Below are positions 1 to 7,236 of a DNA stretch of 10,548 nucleotides, in pieces; position 1 is the first letter of the stretch, and every line of letters begins with the position of its first letter. The stretch is from Gammaproteobacteria bacterium (GTDB lineage Bacteria > Pseudomonadota > Gammaproteobacteria > Nitrococcales > Nitrococcaceae). A program made the translations under genes and the position numbers. The notes beneath the pieces are model-generated. The model saw nothing but the letters and a program-made list of their open reading frames with translations. It was not told the DNA's origin and did no database searches. The stretch covers positions 1-10,548 of the forward strand of contig JAGXLT010000013.1 of the NCBI GenBank assembly GCA_018334525.1, in the 5' to 3' direction.

Positions 1-279
1 AGATTATTAGCAGTGGCTGTCGTTAGCTCCGCGTTATTCGTGGCGGAGAGCAAACATAACACGCGTGCGCTTTTTCAGGAGGTGGAACAGTTACGCGATG
101 AGCGGGATGCATTAAACGTTGAGTGGAGTCGGCTGCGGCTGGAGCAAGGCGCGTTGGCAACCCACTCACGCGTGGAAGCGATTGCCCGCGACGAACTTGG
201 TCTGACCCGTCCTGATGCGAGTGAGATTGTATTGATTCGGTTGAATCAGAATGTGTCTGCGGGAGTCGGGAATGAGTAG
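1..279 (+). CDS. ftsL: Cell division protein FtsL, C-terminal part (5' end outside window)
   Basis: The frame is open from base 1 to a TAG at 277-279, giving about 92 codons; the true start lies upstream. FtsL is a small bitopic inner-membrane protein that forms a coiled coil with FtsB, binds FtsQ and helps activate FtsWI at the septum. The visible part begins inside a hydrophobic segment (LLAVAVVSSALFVA), followed by a heptad-like charged helix (EVEQLRDERDALNVEW) and the family-typical tail HSRVEAIARDELGL. E. coli FtsL has the similar DQLVLERDALDIEW and HSRVERIA stretches. The GTG at 13 lies within the membrane segment and is unlikely to be the start. The position directly before ftsI supports the call. 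The last 8 bases overlap ftsI. Confidence 0.9.
   Translation, partial: RLLAVAVVSSALFVAESKHNTRALFQEVEQLRDERDALNVEWSRLRLEQGALATHSRVEAIARDELGLTRPDASEIVLIRLNQNVSAGVGNE
261..265 (+). promoter_or_regulatory. Ribosome binding site for ftsI
   Basis: GGGAG lies 6 bases before the ATG at 272. The alternative in-frame ATG at 251 has no purine-rich site before it, so this site decides the ftsI start. It lies inside the end of ftsL, so translation of the two genes is probably coupled. Confidence 0.6.
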
Positions 280-1960
280 TCAGCGCCTGCAGCCGCGTCC
301 CTGGCGACGTTGGTTCGTTATTGCCGGGCTGATGATTCTGCCGCTTGTGCTCTTAGGGCGCGCGGTCACTCTGCAGTTGTATGAGGGCGCCTTTTTGCAG
401 GGGCAGGGTGATCAGCGTCATCTTCGTACCGAAACACTGGTTGCGAATCGCGGGGTTATCTACGATCGCAATGGTGAATCGCTTGGGATTAGCGCACCGG
501 TTCAGTCGATTTGGGCCAATCCACAGGTTTTGCTGGCTAGCGATGCAAAAGCATCGATTGCTGCGGTGGCAGAGCTCATCGGGCTTGATGCGAAAGTGCT
601 TGAGCAAACGTTAACCAGTCGTGCAGAGAGGGAGTTTGTTTACATTCGCCGGCATGTTTCCCCTGAGCTGGCTGAGCAGGCGTTGGCGCTGGAGATTCCC
701 GGGCTGCATCTGCAGCGGGAATACCGTCGATTTTATCCGGCGGGTGAAGTAACGGGGCATGTGCTTGGTTTTACCGATGTCGACGACAACGGCCAAAGCG
801 GTATTGAGTTCGCCTATGACGATTGGTTAAGTGGGGTTGCCGGCGCTAAACGGGTTTTGCGTGATCGCCATGGTCGCAACATAGAAGATGTTGAACTGTT
901 GCGCGATGCGCGACCCGGCAAAGATCTGCATTTAAGCATTGATCAACGTCTTCAGTATATCGCTTACCGGGAACTCAAAGCCGCGGTGGAAAGGCGTTCC
1001 GCCCGGGGTGGGTCAGTGGTGCTGATGGATGTCCATAGCGGCGAGATTCTCGCGATGGTCAATCAGCCCGCATTCAACCCGAACCGGCGATCAGACATCG
1101 TTGCTGAACGTTATCGAAATCGCGCGGTGACGGATGTGTTTGAGCCGGGCTCAGTGATGAAACCACTGGCGGTTGCTGCGGCTTTGGCCGGAGGCAAATA
1201 CACGCCGGACACAGAGATTGATACTGCGCCGGGTTATCTGCGCGTTGCCGGCAACGATGTCAGGGATGTTCGGGACTTCGGGACGTTAACGGTGGCCGGC
1301 ATTCTGCAGAAGTCCAGCAATGTGGGTGTGGCACAAATAGCGCTCGAGCTTGAGCAGGGCCGGCACTGGCAGCTATTGGCCGATTTGGGTTTCGGGCAGT
1401 CAACGGGCGTGAATTTTCCTGGTGAGGCATCAGGACATTTAACAGCCATGCCGACCGAAAGACCCTTTGAAACGGCCACGTTGGCATTCGGTTATGGATT
1501 GTCGGTAACCACACTGCAACTGGCGCGGGCTTATGCGGCGATTGCAGCCGATGGACATCTGCCAACGCCAACGCTACTGGCCAACACGTCTGCTACCGAC
1601 GGACCGATCGCGATTGATCCGGGCGTGGCAAAAACCCTGCGCTCCATGATGGTTGATGTCACGCTACCCGGTGGGACAGCCACTCAGGCAGCCATTCCGG
1701 GCTATCAGGTTTCCGGCAAAACGGGCACGAGTCGTAAAATCGGCCCGGAGGGTTATGCCAAAGGCCGGTATGTTTCAACCTTTGCAGGCATCGCGCCCGC
1801 GAGCAATCCGCGTTTTGTCGCGGTAGTAACCATCGACGAGCCGGACCCGTCGGAATACTACGCGGGCCCCGTGGCAGGGCCGGTTTTCCGTGCTTTGATG
1901 AGTGACGCATTGCGGCTTTATCGCCTTTCCCCTGATGCCATGTTGGAGCGGAAAAGCTAA
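272..1960 (+). CDS. ftsI: Septal peptidoglycan transpeptidase FtsI (penicillin-binding protein 3)
   Basis: This is the class B penicillin-binding protein that crosslinks septal peptidoglycan as partner of FtsW. From ATG 272 it is 562 residues, a little shorter than E. coli FtsI (588). A short basic cytoplasmic tail (PRPWRRW) precedes one membrane anchor at about residues 14-32. The pedestal domain opens with RGVIYDRNG at 60-68. The transpeptidase domain has all three catalytic motifs: SxxK as EPGSVMKP (Ser294 nucleophile, Lys297), SxN as SSN at 348-350, and KTGT at 483-486. EYYAGPVAGPVF at 528-539 matches the conserved C-terminal stretch of FtsI. It overlaps ftsL by 8 bases and shares one base with murE (TAATG). 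An ATG at 251 would add 7 residues but has no ribosome binding site. The protein is expected in the inner membrane with its catalytic domain in the periplasm, where beta-lactams acylate it. Confidence 0.97.
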   Translation: MSSQRLQPRPWRRWFVIAGLMILPLVLLGRAVTLQLYEGAFLQGQGDQRHLRTETLVANRGVIYDRNGESLGISAPVQSIWANPQVLLASDAKASIAAVAELIGLDAKVLEQTLTSRAEREFVYIRRHVSPELAEQALALEIPGLHLQREYRRFYPAGEVTGHVLGFTDVDDNGQSGIEFAYDDWLSGVAGAKRVLRDRHGRNIEDVELLRDARPGKDLHLSIDQRLQYIAYRELKAAVERRSARGGSVVLMDVHSGEILAMVNQPAFNPNRRSDIVAERYRNRAVTDVFEPGSVMKPLAVAAALAGGKYTPDTEIDTAPGYLRVAGNDVRDVRDFGTLTVAGILQKSSNVGVAQIALELEQGRHWQLLADLGFGQSTGVNFPGEASGHLTAMPTERPFETATLAFGYGLSVTTLQLARAYAAIAADGHLPTPTLLANTSATDGPIAIDPGVAKTLRSMMVDVTLPGGTATQAAIPGYQVSGKTGTSRKIGPEGYAKGRYVSTFAGIAPASNPRFVAVVTIDEPDPSEYYAGPVAGPVFRALMSDALRLYRLSPDAMLERKS

Positions 1961-3444
1961 TGGCCGGGGGCATGACAATGGAAGCGCTGCTTGCGCCGTG
2001 GGGTATACCGGCCCCGGCGAAGGCGGCTGGCGGTCTGGCCATGGACTCTAGAGAAGTGGTGAAGGGAGGCATTTTTCTGGCAGTCACGGGCGAGCAGGGG
2101 CACGGTCTGGATTATCTGGATGATGCGATGGCCGCTGGCGCAGAGCTGGTAGTTTATGAGCCATCATCCCAATGGAACGATGCGGCGGTTGCCGCGCGGT
2201 GCGCAGCCGCCGGCATACGGTCAGAAAAGCTGCCTGATCTTCATCTTTATGTGAGCGAGATAGCAGCCAGATATTTCGGCTACCCCGGCAAGGCGCTGCG
2301 GGTTATCGGTGTAACCGGTACCGATGGTAAGACCTCGGTTGTGCATTACATCGCGCAGCTTTTGAGCGCATTGGGTGTTCAATGTGGGGTGCTTGGAACG
2401 CTGGGATATGGACTGCCCGGGCAACTTAAGCCGACACGCCATACCACCGCTGATCCGGTGAGTGTGCAGCAGCAGCTGCAAACGCTGGCGCAGGCTGGCG
2501 CAAAAGCGGTGGCGATGGAGGTCTCATCCCATGCGTTGGCGCAGGGGCGAGTAACGGCAGTGCCTTTTCATACGGCAGTGTTGACTTATTTGGGCCGGGA
2601 TCATTTGGACTATCACGGCAGTCTTGAAGCCTATGCCGCTGCGAAGCGAAAACTGTTTTTGTGGCCGGGTCTGGCTTGTCGGGTTCTCAATACGGATGAC
2701 ACTTTTGGCGCCGGGTTAGCGATGCTGGACGATGGTGTTGCGGTGAGCCGTTATGGTGCAAATAAGAGCAATGAGTGGCAGGTGTGTGGCGTTCAGCCGG
2801 TGGCTGATGGTTTATCAATGCAAATTGCACATGCCGGTAAGACACATACTTTGCACGTACCGCTAATGGGTGCTTTCAATGCGGCTAATGTACTGGCGGC
2901 GGTTGCAGCCGCAAGCTGGGATCAATCTGCTGAGGAAGTCCTGACTGCAACGTCCGCCATTCGCTCAGTGCCGGGGCGGATGGAGCGGTTTATCGGAGCC
3001 GATGGGCCTTTGGTTATTGTTGATTATGCCCATACCCCCGGGGCATTGGAATCGGTGCTCAAGGCATTACGTCAGCATACAACCGGTCAGTTGTGGTGTG
3101 TGTTTGGTTGTGGTGGTGATCGGGATAAGGGCAAACGGACCTTGATGGGCGAAGTTGCATCGCATCTGGCGGATCGGGTGGTATTGACCAATGACAATCC
3201 GCGTGGCGAGTCGCCTGTCGCCATTATTGAAGATATTTGCGCGAGGATTCCTGACAGGAGCGGCGTTTCTGTCGAGTTGGATCGCGCCAGAGCTATTGCT
3301 GATGTAATCAGTCAGGCAGATGCCAAAGATGTTGTCCTCGTAGCCGGCAAGGGTCACGAAACGGTGCAATGGCTGGGTCAACAAGCCGTGCCTTTCTCCG
3401 ATCGTGAGCAGGTTGAGCAGCAATTATTACGGAGGGCCGGCTGA
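1960..3444 (+). CDS. murE: UDP-MurNAc-tripeptide synthetase, meso-diaminopimelate-adding (MurE)
   Basis: This cytoplasmic ATP-dependent ligase adds meso-diaminopimelate to UDP-MurNAc-L-Ala-D-Glu. It is 494 residues, the usual size. The N-terminal UDP-binding domain has LLAPW and MDSREV near 10-32. The P-loop is GVTGTDGKTS at 117-126. RDHLDYHG at 213-220 and Lys229 (AAKRKLF, the probable carbamylated lysine) follow. The C-terminal domain has YAHTP at 356-360, FGCGGDRDKGKR at 382-393, and DNPR at 412-415. DNPR is the meso-DAP signature, as opposed to the lysine-adding form. GKGHE at 463-467 supplies other DAP contacts. The start at 1960 places LLAPW almost as far from Met1 as in E. coli MurE. 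ATGs at 1972 and 1978 are possible, and 1978 has GGGGG 7 bases upstream. The family motif TNL reads TYL here (Tyr210), which is odd. Confidence 0.97.
   Translation: MAGGMTMEALLAPWGIPAPAKAAGGLAMDSREVVKGGIFLAVTGEQGHGLDYLDDAMAAGAELVVYEPSSQWNDAAVAARCAAAGIRSEKLPDLHLYVSEIAARYFGYPGKALRVIGVTGTDGKTSVVHYIAQLLSALGVQCGVLGTLGYGLPGQLKPTRHTTADPVSVQQQLQTLAQAGAKAVAMEVSSHALAQGRVTAVPFHTAVLTYLGRDHLDYHGSLEAYAAAKRKLFLWPGLACRVLNTDDTFGAGLAMLDDGVAVSRYGANKSNEWQVCGVQPVADGLSMQIAHAGKTHTLHVPLMGAFNAANVLAAVAAASWDQSAEEVLTATSAIRSVPGRMERFIGADGPLVIVDYAHTPGALESVLKALRQHTTGQLWCVFGCGGDRDKGKRTLMGEVASHLADRVVLTNDNPRGESPVAIIEDICARIPDRSGVSVELDRARAIADVISQADAKDVVLVAGKGHETVQWLGQQAVPFSDREQVEQQLLRRAG
3431..3435 (+). promoter_or_regulatory. 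Ribosome binding site for murF
   Basis: GGAGG lies 8 bases before the murF ATG at 3444, within the last codons of murE. It supports 3444 as the start. The TGATG junction gives ribosomes finishing murE direct access to the murF start. Confidence 0.7.
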
Positions 3445-4811
3445 TGGATGCCGTTGCACTCCAGTCATTAGTTGCCGAATTAGGTGGGCGCTGCAATGGC
3501 CCGCGGGTCATGGTGACGGGCGTTGGTATTGATAGTCGCAGCCTTGTAAAAGGGGATCTTTTTGTTGCGCTGCCCGGCGATCAGGCGGACGGCCATGATT
3601 TTGTTTCAGCGGCTGCAGCCGCTGGCGCGTCAGCCGTAATGGTGAGCCGCGAGGTGGACACTGATCTTCCGCAATGGGTGGTTGAGGATACGCGCCGCTC
3701 ATTAGTTGAGCTGGCTTGCTGGATTCGATCACAAAGCCAGGCGCTGACTGTAGGCATTACCGGCAGCAACGGGAAAACAACGGTGAAAGAAATGGTTTCG
3801 GCCATCCTTCAGGAGGTGGGGCCGACCCATGCCAGCAAAGGCAATTTCAATAATGAATTGGGAGTACCGCTGACGCTGTGCGGCCTTAACGCTGAGCATC
3901 AATACGCCGTCGTTGAAATGGGTTGCGCACGGCCGGGAGACATCAGCTTACTTGCCAGCTGGGTGCGCCCTCGCGTTGGGTTAGTCAATAACGTGGGGCC
4001 TGCGCATTTAGCTGGATTTGGCAGTGTGTCGGCAATAGCCGCTGGCAAGGGTGAGTTGTTCGAGGCGTTGCCGGCTGAGGGCTGTGCAGTAATTAACGCG
4101 GATGATCCTTTTGCGAGTTTCTGGGAACAGCAGGCAGCGCATTGTCATATTCTGCGTTTTTCCTTAGAGGGTCTGCCGGCTGATGTGGTGGGCTCGATTA
4201 GTGAGAATAATCAGCTACAGATCCAGCTACCGGAGCACCCGCAATCCTTTGAGGTTCGCGTCCCACTGCCGGGCCGGCACAATCAGCTCAATGCGCTTGC
4301 CGCGACCAGTGTCGCTGCAGCGATGGATATACCTGTCGATGCCATCGTTCGCGGTATTGAAAATGTCGCAGCCGTTGCCGGACGTTTAGTTGCAACCCCG
4401 GGAATTGCCGGATCTGAACTGATTGACGATACCTATAACGCTAATCCGGCTTCGCTGACCGCGGCGATGCAGACGGTGAGCACACAATATGACGGCCCGG
4501 TCTGGCTTGTTTTAGGTGATATGGCCGAGCTCGGGCCTGAAGCCGAAGCGCTGCATACAGCGGCAGGCCGTGAAGCGCGCGCCTTGGGTTTTAAGCGGCT
4601 GTATGCGTTAGGGCCGTTAAGCGCTCACGCGGCAGAGGCATTTGGAGAAAATGCGGCGTGTTTTGATGATCATGATGCCTTAATAAAAGTCCTGACCGAC
4701 GCCTTGGGAAAAGGGGTGCGAGTGCTGGTTAAAGGGTCTCGTTCTTCCCGAATGGAGCGAGTGGTAATGGCATTGAGCGATTCGGCAGACGCGGGAGGTC
4801 AATCATGTTGA
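3444..4811 (+). CDS. murF: UDP-MurNAc-tripeptide:D-Ala-D-Ala ligase (MurF)
   Basis: MurF joins D-Ala-D-Ala to the UDP-MurNAc-tripeptide, the last cytoplasmic step of precursor synthesis. At 455 residues it is close to E. coli MurF (452). Visible motifs are [16 protein letters not shown] near 28-43 in the substrate-binding domain, the P-loop [14 protein letters not shown] at 104-117, [13 protein letters not shown] at 133-145 (typical of MurF), VEMG at 157-160, NNVGPAHL at 182-189, GRHN at 277-280, DDTYNANP at 328-335, LGDMAELG at 357-364, and VKGSR at 429-433. The NFNNE and TYNANP motifs separate it from MurC, MurD and MurE. The start at 3444 shares one base with the murE stop and follows a good ribosome binding site. 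The 3' end overlaps mraY by 7 bases. Residues 60-64 contain an alanine-rich run whose DNA forms a perfect 18-base palindrome. Confidence 0.97.
   Translation: MDAVALQSLVAELGGRCNGPRVMVTGVGIDSRSLVKGDLFVALPGDQADGHDFVSAAAAAGASAVMVSREVDTDLPQWVVEDTRRSLVELACWIRSQSQALTVGITGSNGKTTVKEMVSAILQEVGPTHASKGNFNNELGVPLTLCGLNAEHQYAVVEMGCARPGDISLLASWVRPRVGLVNNVGPAHLAGFGSVSAIAAGKGELFEALPAEGCAVINADDPFASFWEQQAAHCHILRFSLEGLPADVVGSISENNQLQIQLPEHPQSFEVRVPLPGRHNQLNALAATSVAAAMDIPVDAIVRGIENVAAVAGRLVATPGIAGSELIDDTYNANPASLTAAMQTVSTQYDGPVWLVLGDMAELGPEAEALHTAAGREARALGFKRLYALGPLSAHAAEAFGENAACFDDHDALIKVLTDALGKGVRVLVKGSRSSRMERVVMALSDSADAGGQSC
3607..3624 (+). repeat. Perfect 18-base palindrome inside murF
   Basis: CAGCGGCTGCAGCCGCTG equals its own reverse complement. 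It encodes part of the alanine-rich segment SAAAAAAG of MurF. Alanine and serine codons rich in GC make such symmetry easier, so a coding coincidence is the default reading. No second copy was seen in the window. Confidence 0.9.
4793..4798 (+). promoter_or_regulatory. Ribosome binding site for mraY
   Basis: GGGAGG lies 6 bases before the ATG at 4805, inside the end of murF. It supports that start, which also gives MraY exactly the E. coli length. Confidence 0.75.
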
Positions 4812-5887
4812 TCCTGCTGACCGAATGGCTTGCCGGGCACTACAGTGTTTTTAATGTGGTGCAGTATCAGACGTTTCGCGCCATTTTAGGCACCCTGACC
4901 GCATTGGGTATCGGGCTTTTGGTCGGCCCGTGGTTAATTCGAACACTTGAGCAGCATCAGGTTGGTCAGCATGTCCGCCAGGAAGGCCCGGTCAGCCATT
5001 ACTCCAAGGCCGGCACGCCAACGATGGGTGGTGCGCTTATTTTGGTCGGCATTGCCGTATCGACTTTACTTTGGGGTGATTTGAGTAATCGGTTTGTTTG
5101 GGTTGTGTTGTTGACCACCCTGGCATTTGGCGCCATTGGCGGATATGACGATTGGCGCAAAATCAGAGAAAAAAGGAGCGAAGGCCTAAGCGCAAAAATG
5201 AAGTTCGCTGCCCAGTCGGTCGTGGGGCTCCTTGCCGGTCTGGCTCTCTATGTCAGCGCTGTTGCACCGGTTGAAACGGCATTAATTGTGCCGTTTTTTA
5301 AAGACCTGGTGATACCGCTTGGATGGTGGTTTATTCCGCTGACATGGCTTGTTGTGGTGGGTGCGTCCAATGCGGTCAATCTAACGGATGGCCTTGACGG
5401 ACTTGCCGTCATGCCCACGGTACTCGTCGGCGGTGGTCTGGGCATTTTTGCTTACGCCAGCGGTAATGCGCTTTTTTCCGGTTATTTAGGTATTCCCTTC
5501 GTTGCCGGGGCGGGTGAGCTGATTGTCTTTATCGGCGCGCTGATTGGGGCCGGACTTGCGTTTCTCTGGTTTAACACCTACCCCGCGCAGGTTTTTATGG
5601 GCGACATTGGTGCGCTTTCGCTCGGTGCCGCGCTGGGCATGGTGGCCGTGGTGGTGCGCCAGGAGTTAGTGCTATTCATTATGGGAGGTGTGTTCGTTGT
5701 AGAAACGCTCTCTGTAATGCTGCAGGTGTTCTGGTATCAGCGAACCGGTCGGCGCATCTTCCGGATGGCACCTCTACACCATCATTTTGAATTAAAAGGT
5801 TGGCCTGAGCCCCGAGTGATTGTGCGCTTCTGGATTGCCACGGTCATTCTGGTTCTGGTCGGTCTTGCCACGTTGAAGTTGCGGTGA
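4805..5887 (+). CDS. mraY: Phospho-N-acetylmuramoyl-pentapeptide transferase (MraY)
   Basis: MraY moves phospho-MurNAc-pentapeptide from UDP to undecaprenyl phosphate, making lipid I on the inner face of the membrane. It is 360 residues, the same as E. coli MraY, and opens similarly ([12 protein letters not shown] at 16-27). About ten hydrophobic segments are visible. Key motifs are [10 protein letters not shown] at 67-76, Asp115-Asp116 in [21 protein letters not shown] at 189-201, [14 protein letters not shown] at 256-269 with Asp267, and [16 protein letters not shown] at 321-336. The three catalytic or magnesium-binding aspartates fall at the E. coli positions 115, 116 and 267. Family members usually read FMGD(V/I)GSL; here it is FMGDIGAL, a mild change. 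The gene overlaps murF by 7 bases and meets murD at a TGATG. MraY is the target of tunicamycin-like and muraymycin-type inhibitors. Confidence 0.98.
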   Translation: MLILLTEWLAGHYSVFNVVQYQTFRAILGTLTALGIGLLVGPWLIRTLEQHQVGQHVRQEGPVSHYSKAGTPTMGGALILVGIAVSTLLWGDLSNRFVWVVLLTTLAFGAIGGYDDWRKIREKRSEGLSAKMKFAAQSVVGLLAGLALYVSAVAPVETALIVPFFKDLVIPLGWWFIPLTWLVVVGASNAVNLTDGLDGLAVMPTVLVGGGLGIFAYASGNALFSGYLGIPFVAGAGELIVFIGALIGAGLAFLWFNTYPAQVFMGDIGALSLGAALGMVAVVVRQELVLFIMGGVFVVETLSVMLQVFWYQRTGRRIFRMAPLHHHFELKGWPEPRVIVRFWIATVILVLVGLATLKLR

Positions 5888-7236
5888 TGGAGATGGCAGT
5901 GGTAGCGAAGCCGGCATACGACGCAGTTATCCTCGGGCTGGGACAGTCCGGAATAGCCTGCGCTCGGTATTTGCTGGCGGAAAACCGGAACTTTGCCGTA
6001 ATGGATACGCGCGCTGATCCGCCAGGGCTGGCAGAGCTACAATCATTAAATGCAGATGTGCCCATCGTTACGGGGCGGTTTGATGCGCAAATGCTGGCCG
6101 ATGCCGAGCAGATAATACTCAGCCCCGGTGTTGACCCGCGGCAACCCGAGGTGCGTGCCGCGGCTGAACGCGGGCAGTCAATTATCGGTGAAATCGAGCT
6201 GTTTGCTCAGGCAGTCAACGCCCCGGTTATTGCGATTACCGGTTCTAATGGTAAGAGCACGGTGACCTCGATGGTCGGCGAAATGGCCCGATGTGCAGGT
6301 AAGGCGGCCGCTGTTGGCGGCAATTTAAGCCCACCCGCACTCGATTTATTAATGACTGAGCCGACTGCAGATCTCTATGTGCTTGAGTTGTCAAGTTTTC
6401 AGCTCGAAACCACCGCTTCACTGGCGCCGGTCGTTTCAGCGGTGCTAAACCTCACGGCCGATCATTTGGATCGATATGATGACTTGCGGGCGTACGCAGC
6501 GGCAAAAGCACGTATTTTGTCCAATGCGCGACACGCGGTGCTGAATGCACAGGATCTTACAGTAACAGCGATGGCACCGGCGGGCCTGCCGATAAGCTGG
6601 TTTGGCGAGCAGACCGGCGATTACCGCCTGGTTACACGTGAGGATGGCGACTGGCTTTGCCGGGGACAGACGCCATTAGTGGCGGTTTCAAGCCTTTCGT
6701 TACTCGGTCGGCATAATGTGCAGAATGCACTGGCCGCCTTAGCAATCGGGTCGGCTGCTGGATTTCCCGATGCGGCCATGATTACCGCATTAAAAACCTT
6801 CCGCGGTCTGCCGCATCGCAGCGAAATGCTCGGTTGGCATGCTGGTCGGCTATGGATCAATGACTCCAAGGCTACCAATGTGGGTGCGGCTGTCGCCGGT
6901 ATTCAAGGGCTTGGGCGCCCGATGGTTTTACTCGCAGGTGGTGATGGAAAAGGGCAGGACTTTGCGCCTTTAGCTGCCGGGTTACCACCTGAAACGCGGG
7001 CTGCCGTGGTTTATGGTGCAGCTGCGGGTGCGCTGGTGCAGGCGCTTGGGCCTCATGTGGTTGTACAGCGGGTGGATTCACTGGCGGATGCAGTGCCAGC
7101 GGCGCTGCGGCTTTCTGAGCGCGGGGATGTTATTGCGCTGTCGCCGGCATGCGCGAGTCTGGATCAGTTTAACGATTATCAGGACCGCGGCCGACAGTTT
7201 TGCGCGCTGGTTGAGCAGGTGGATCAGGATGGCTGA
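5887..7236 (+). CDS. murD: UDP-MurNAc-L-alanine:D-glutamate ligase (MurD)
   Basis: MurD adds D-glutamate to UDP-MurNAc-L-Ala in the cytoplasm. From ATG 5887 it is 449 residues. Motifs in order are AVILGLGQSG at 13-22 (UDP-binding Rossmann start), the P-loop AITGSNGKST at 116-125, LELSSFQLE at 166-174, LNLTADHLDRY at 187-197, Lys207 in AAKARIL (the probable carbamylated lysine), GRHN at 274-277, GLPHRSE at 307-313, NDSKATN at 325-331, GGDGKGQDF at 351-359, and LSPACASLDQF at 418-428. The last two with NDSKATN are diagnostic of MurD. The start is uncertain: GTG 5884, ATG 5887 and ATG 5893 are all in frame, and none has a strong ribosome binding site. ATG 5887 forms the TGATG junction also seen at murE-murF. 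The conserved GN(I/L)GxPAL motif reads GNLSPPAL (145-152), a departure from the family. Confidence 0.96.
   Translation: MEMAVVAKPAYDAVILGLGQSGIACARYLLAENRNFAVMDTRADPPGLAELQSLNADVPIVTGRFDAQMLADAEQIILSPGVDPRQPEVRAAAERGQSIIGEIELFAQAVNAPVIAITGSNGKSTVTSMVGEMARCAGKAAAVGGNLSPPALDLLMTEPTADLYVLELSSFQLETTASLAPVVSAVLNLTADHLDRYDDLRAYAAAKARILSNARHAVLNAQDLTVTAMAPAGLPISWFGEQTGDYRLVTREDGDWLCRGQTPLVAVSSLSLLGRHNVQNALAALAIGSAAGFPDAAMITALKTFRGLPHRSEMLGWHAGRLWINDSKATNVGAAVAGIQGLGRPMVLLAGGDGKGQDFAPLAAGLPPETRAAVVYGAAAGALVQALGPHVVVQRVDSLADAVPAALRLSERGDVIALSPACASLDQFNDYQDRGRQFCALVEQVDQDG
7217..7223 (+). promoter_or_regulatory. Ribosome binding site for ftsW
   Basis: AGGTGGA lies 5 bases before the ATG at 7229, inside the last codons of murD. 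It favours 7229 over the in-frame ATGs at 7241 and 7265. It also rules out the long open stretch upstream of 7229 as part of FtsW. Confidence 0.6.

Noticed and set aside
251..271. Upstream in-frame ATG giving a 569-residue FtsI
   Set aside because: No ribosome binding site precedes it, whereas GGGAG sits 6 bases before ATG 272; the added residues have no family support.
13..279. ftsL starting at GTG 13 as a complete 88-residue gene
   Set aside because: The frame is open to base 1 and GTG 13 lies inside the membrane segment; FtsL needs the upstream cytoplasmic and membrane part, so the gene is cut by the window edge.
1243..1256. 14-base palindrome CGTTGCCGGCAACG in ftsI
   Set aside because: A palindrome of this length is expected by chance roughly once per 10-20 kb, so it carries no signal.
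1659..2087. Antisense open frame of 142 codons across the ftsI/murE junction
   Set aside because: Pro/Arg/Ser-rich shadow translation with no motif and no promoter-like context.
7013..7228. N-terminal extension of FtsW by about 72 residues
   Set aside because: The translation is Arg/Cys/Trp-rich, unlike any SEDS tail, and lies wholly over the conserved C-terminus of murD; ATG 7229 has its own ribosome binding site.
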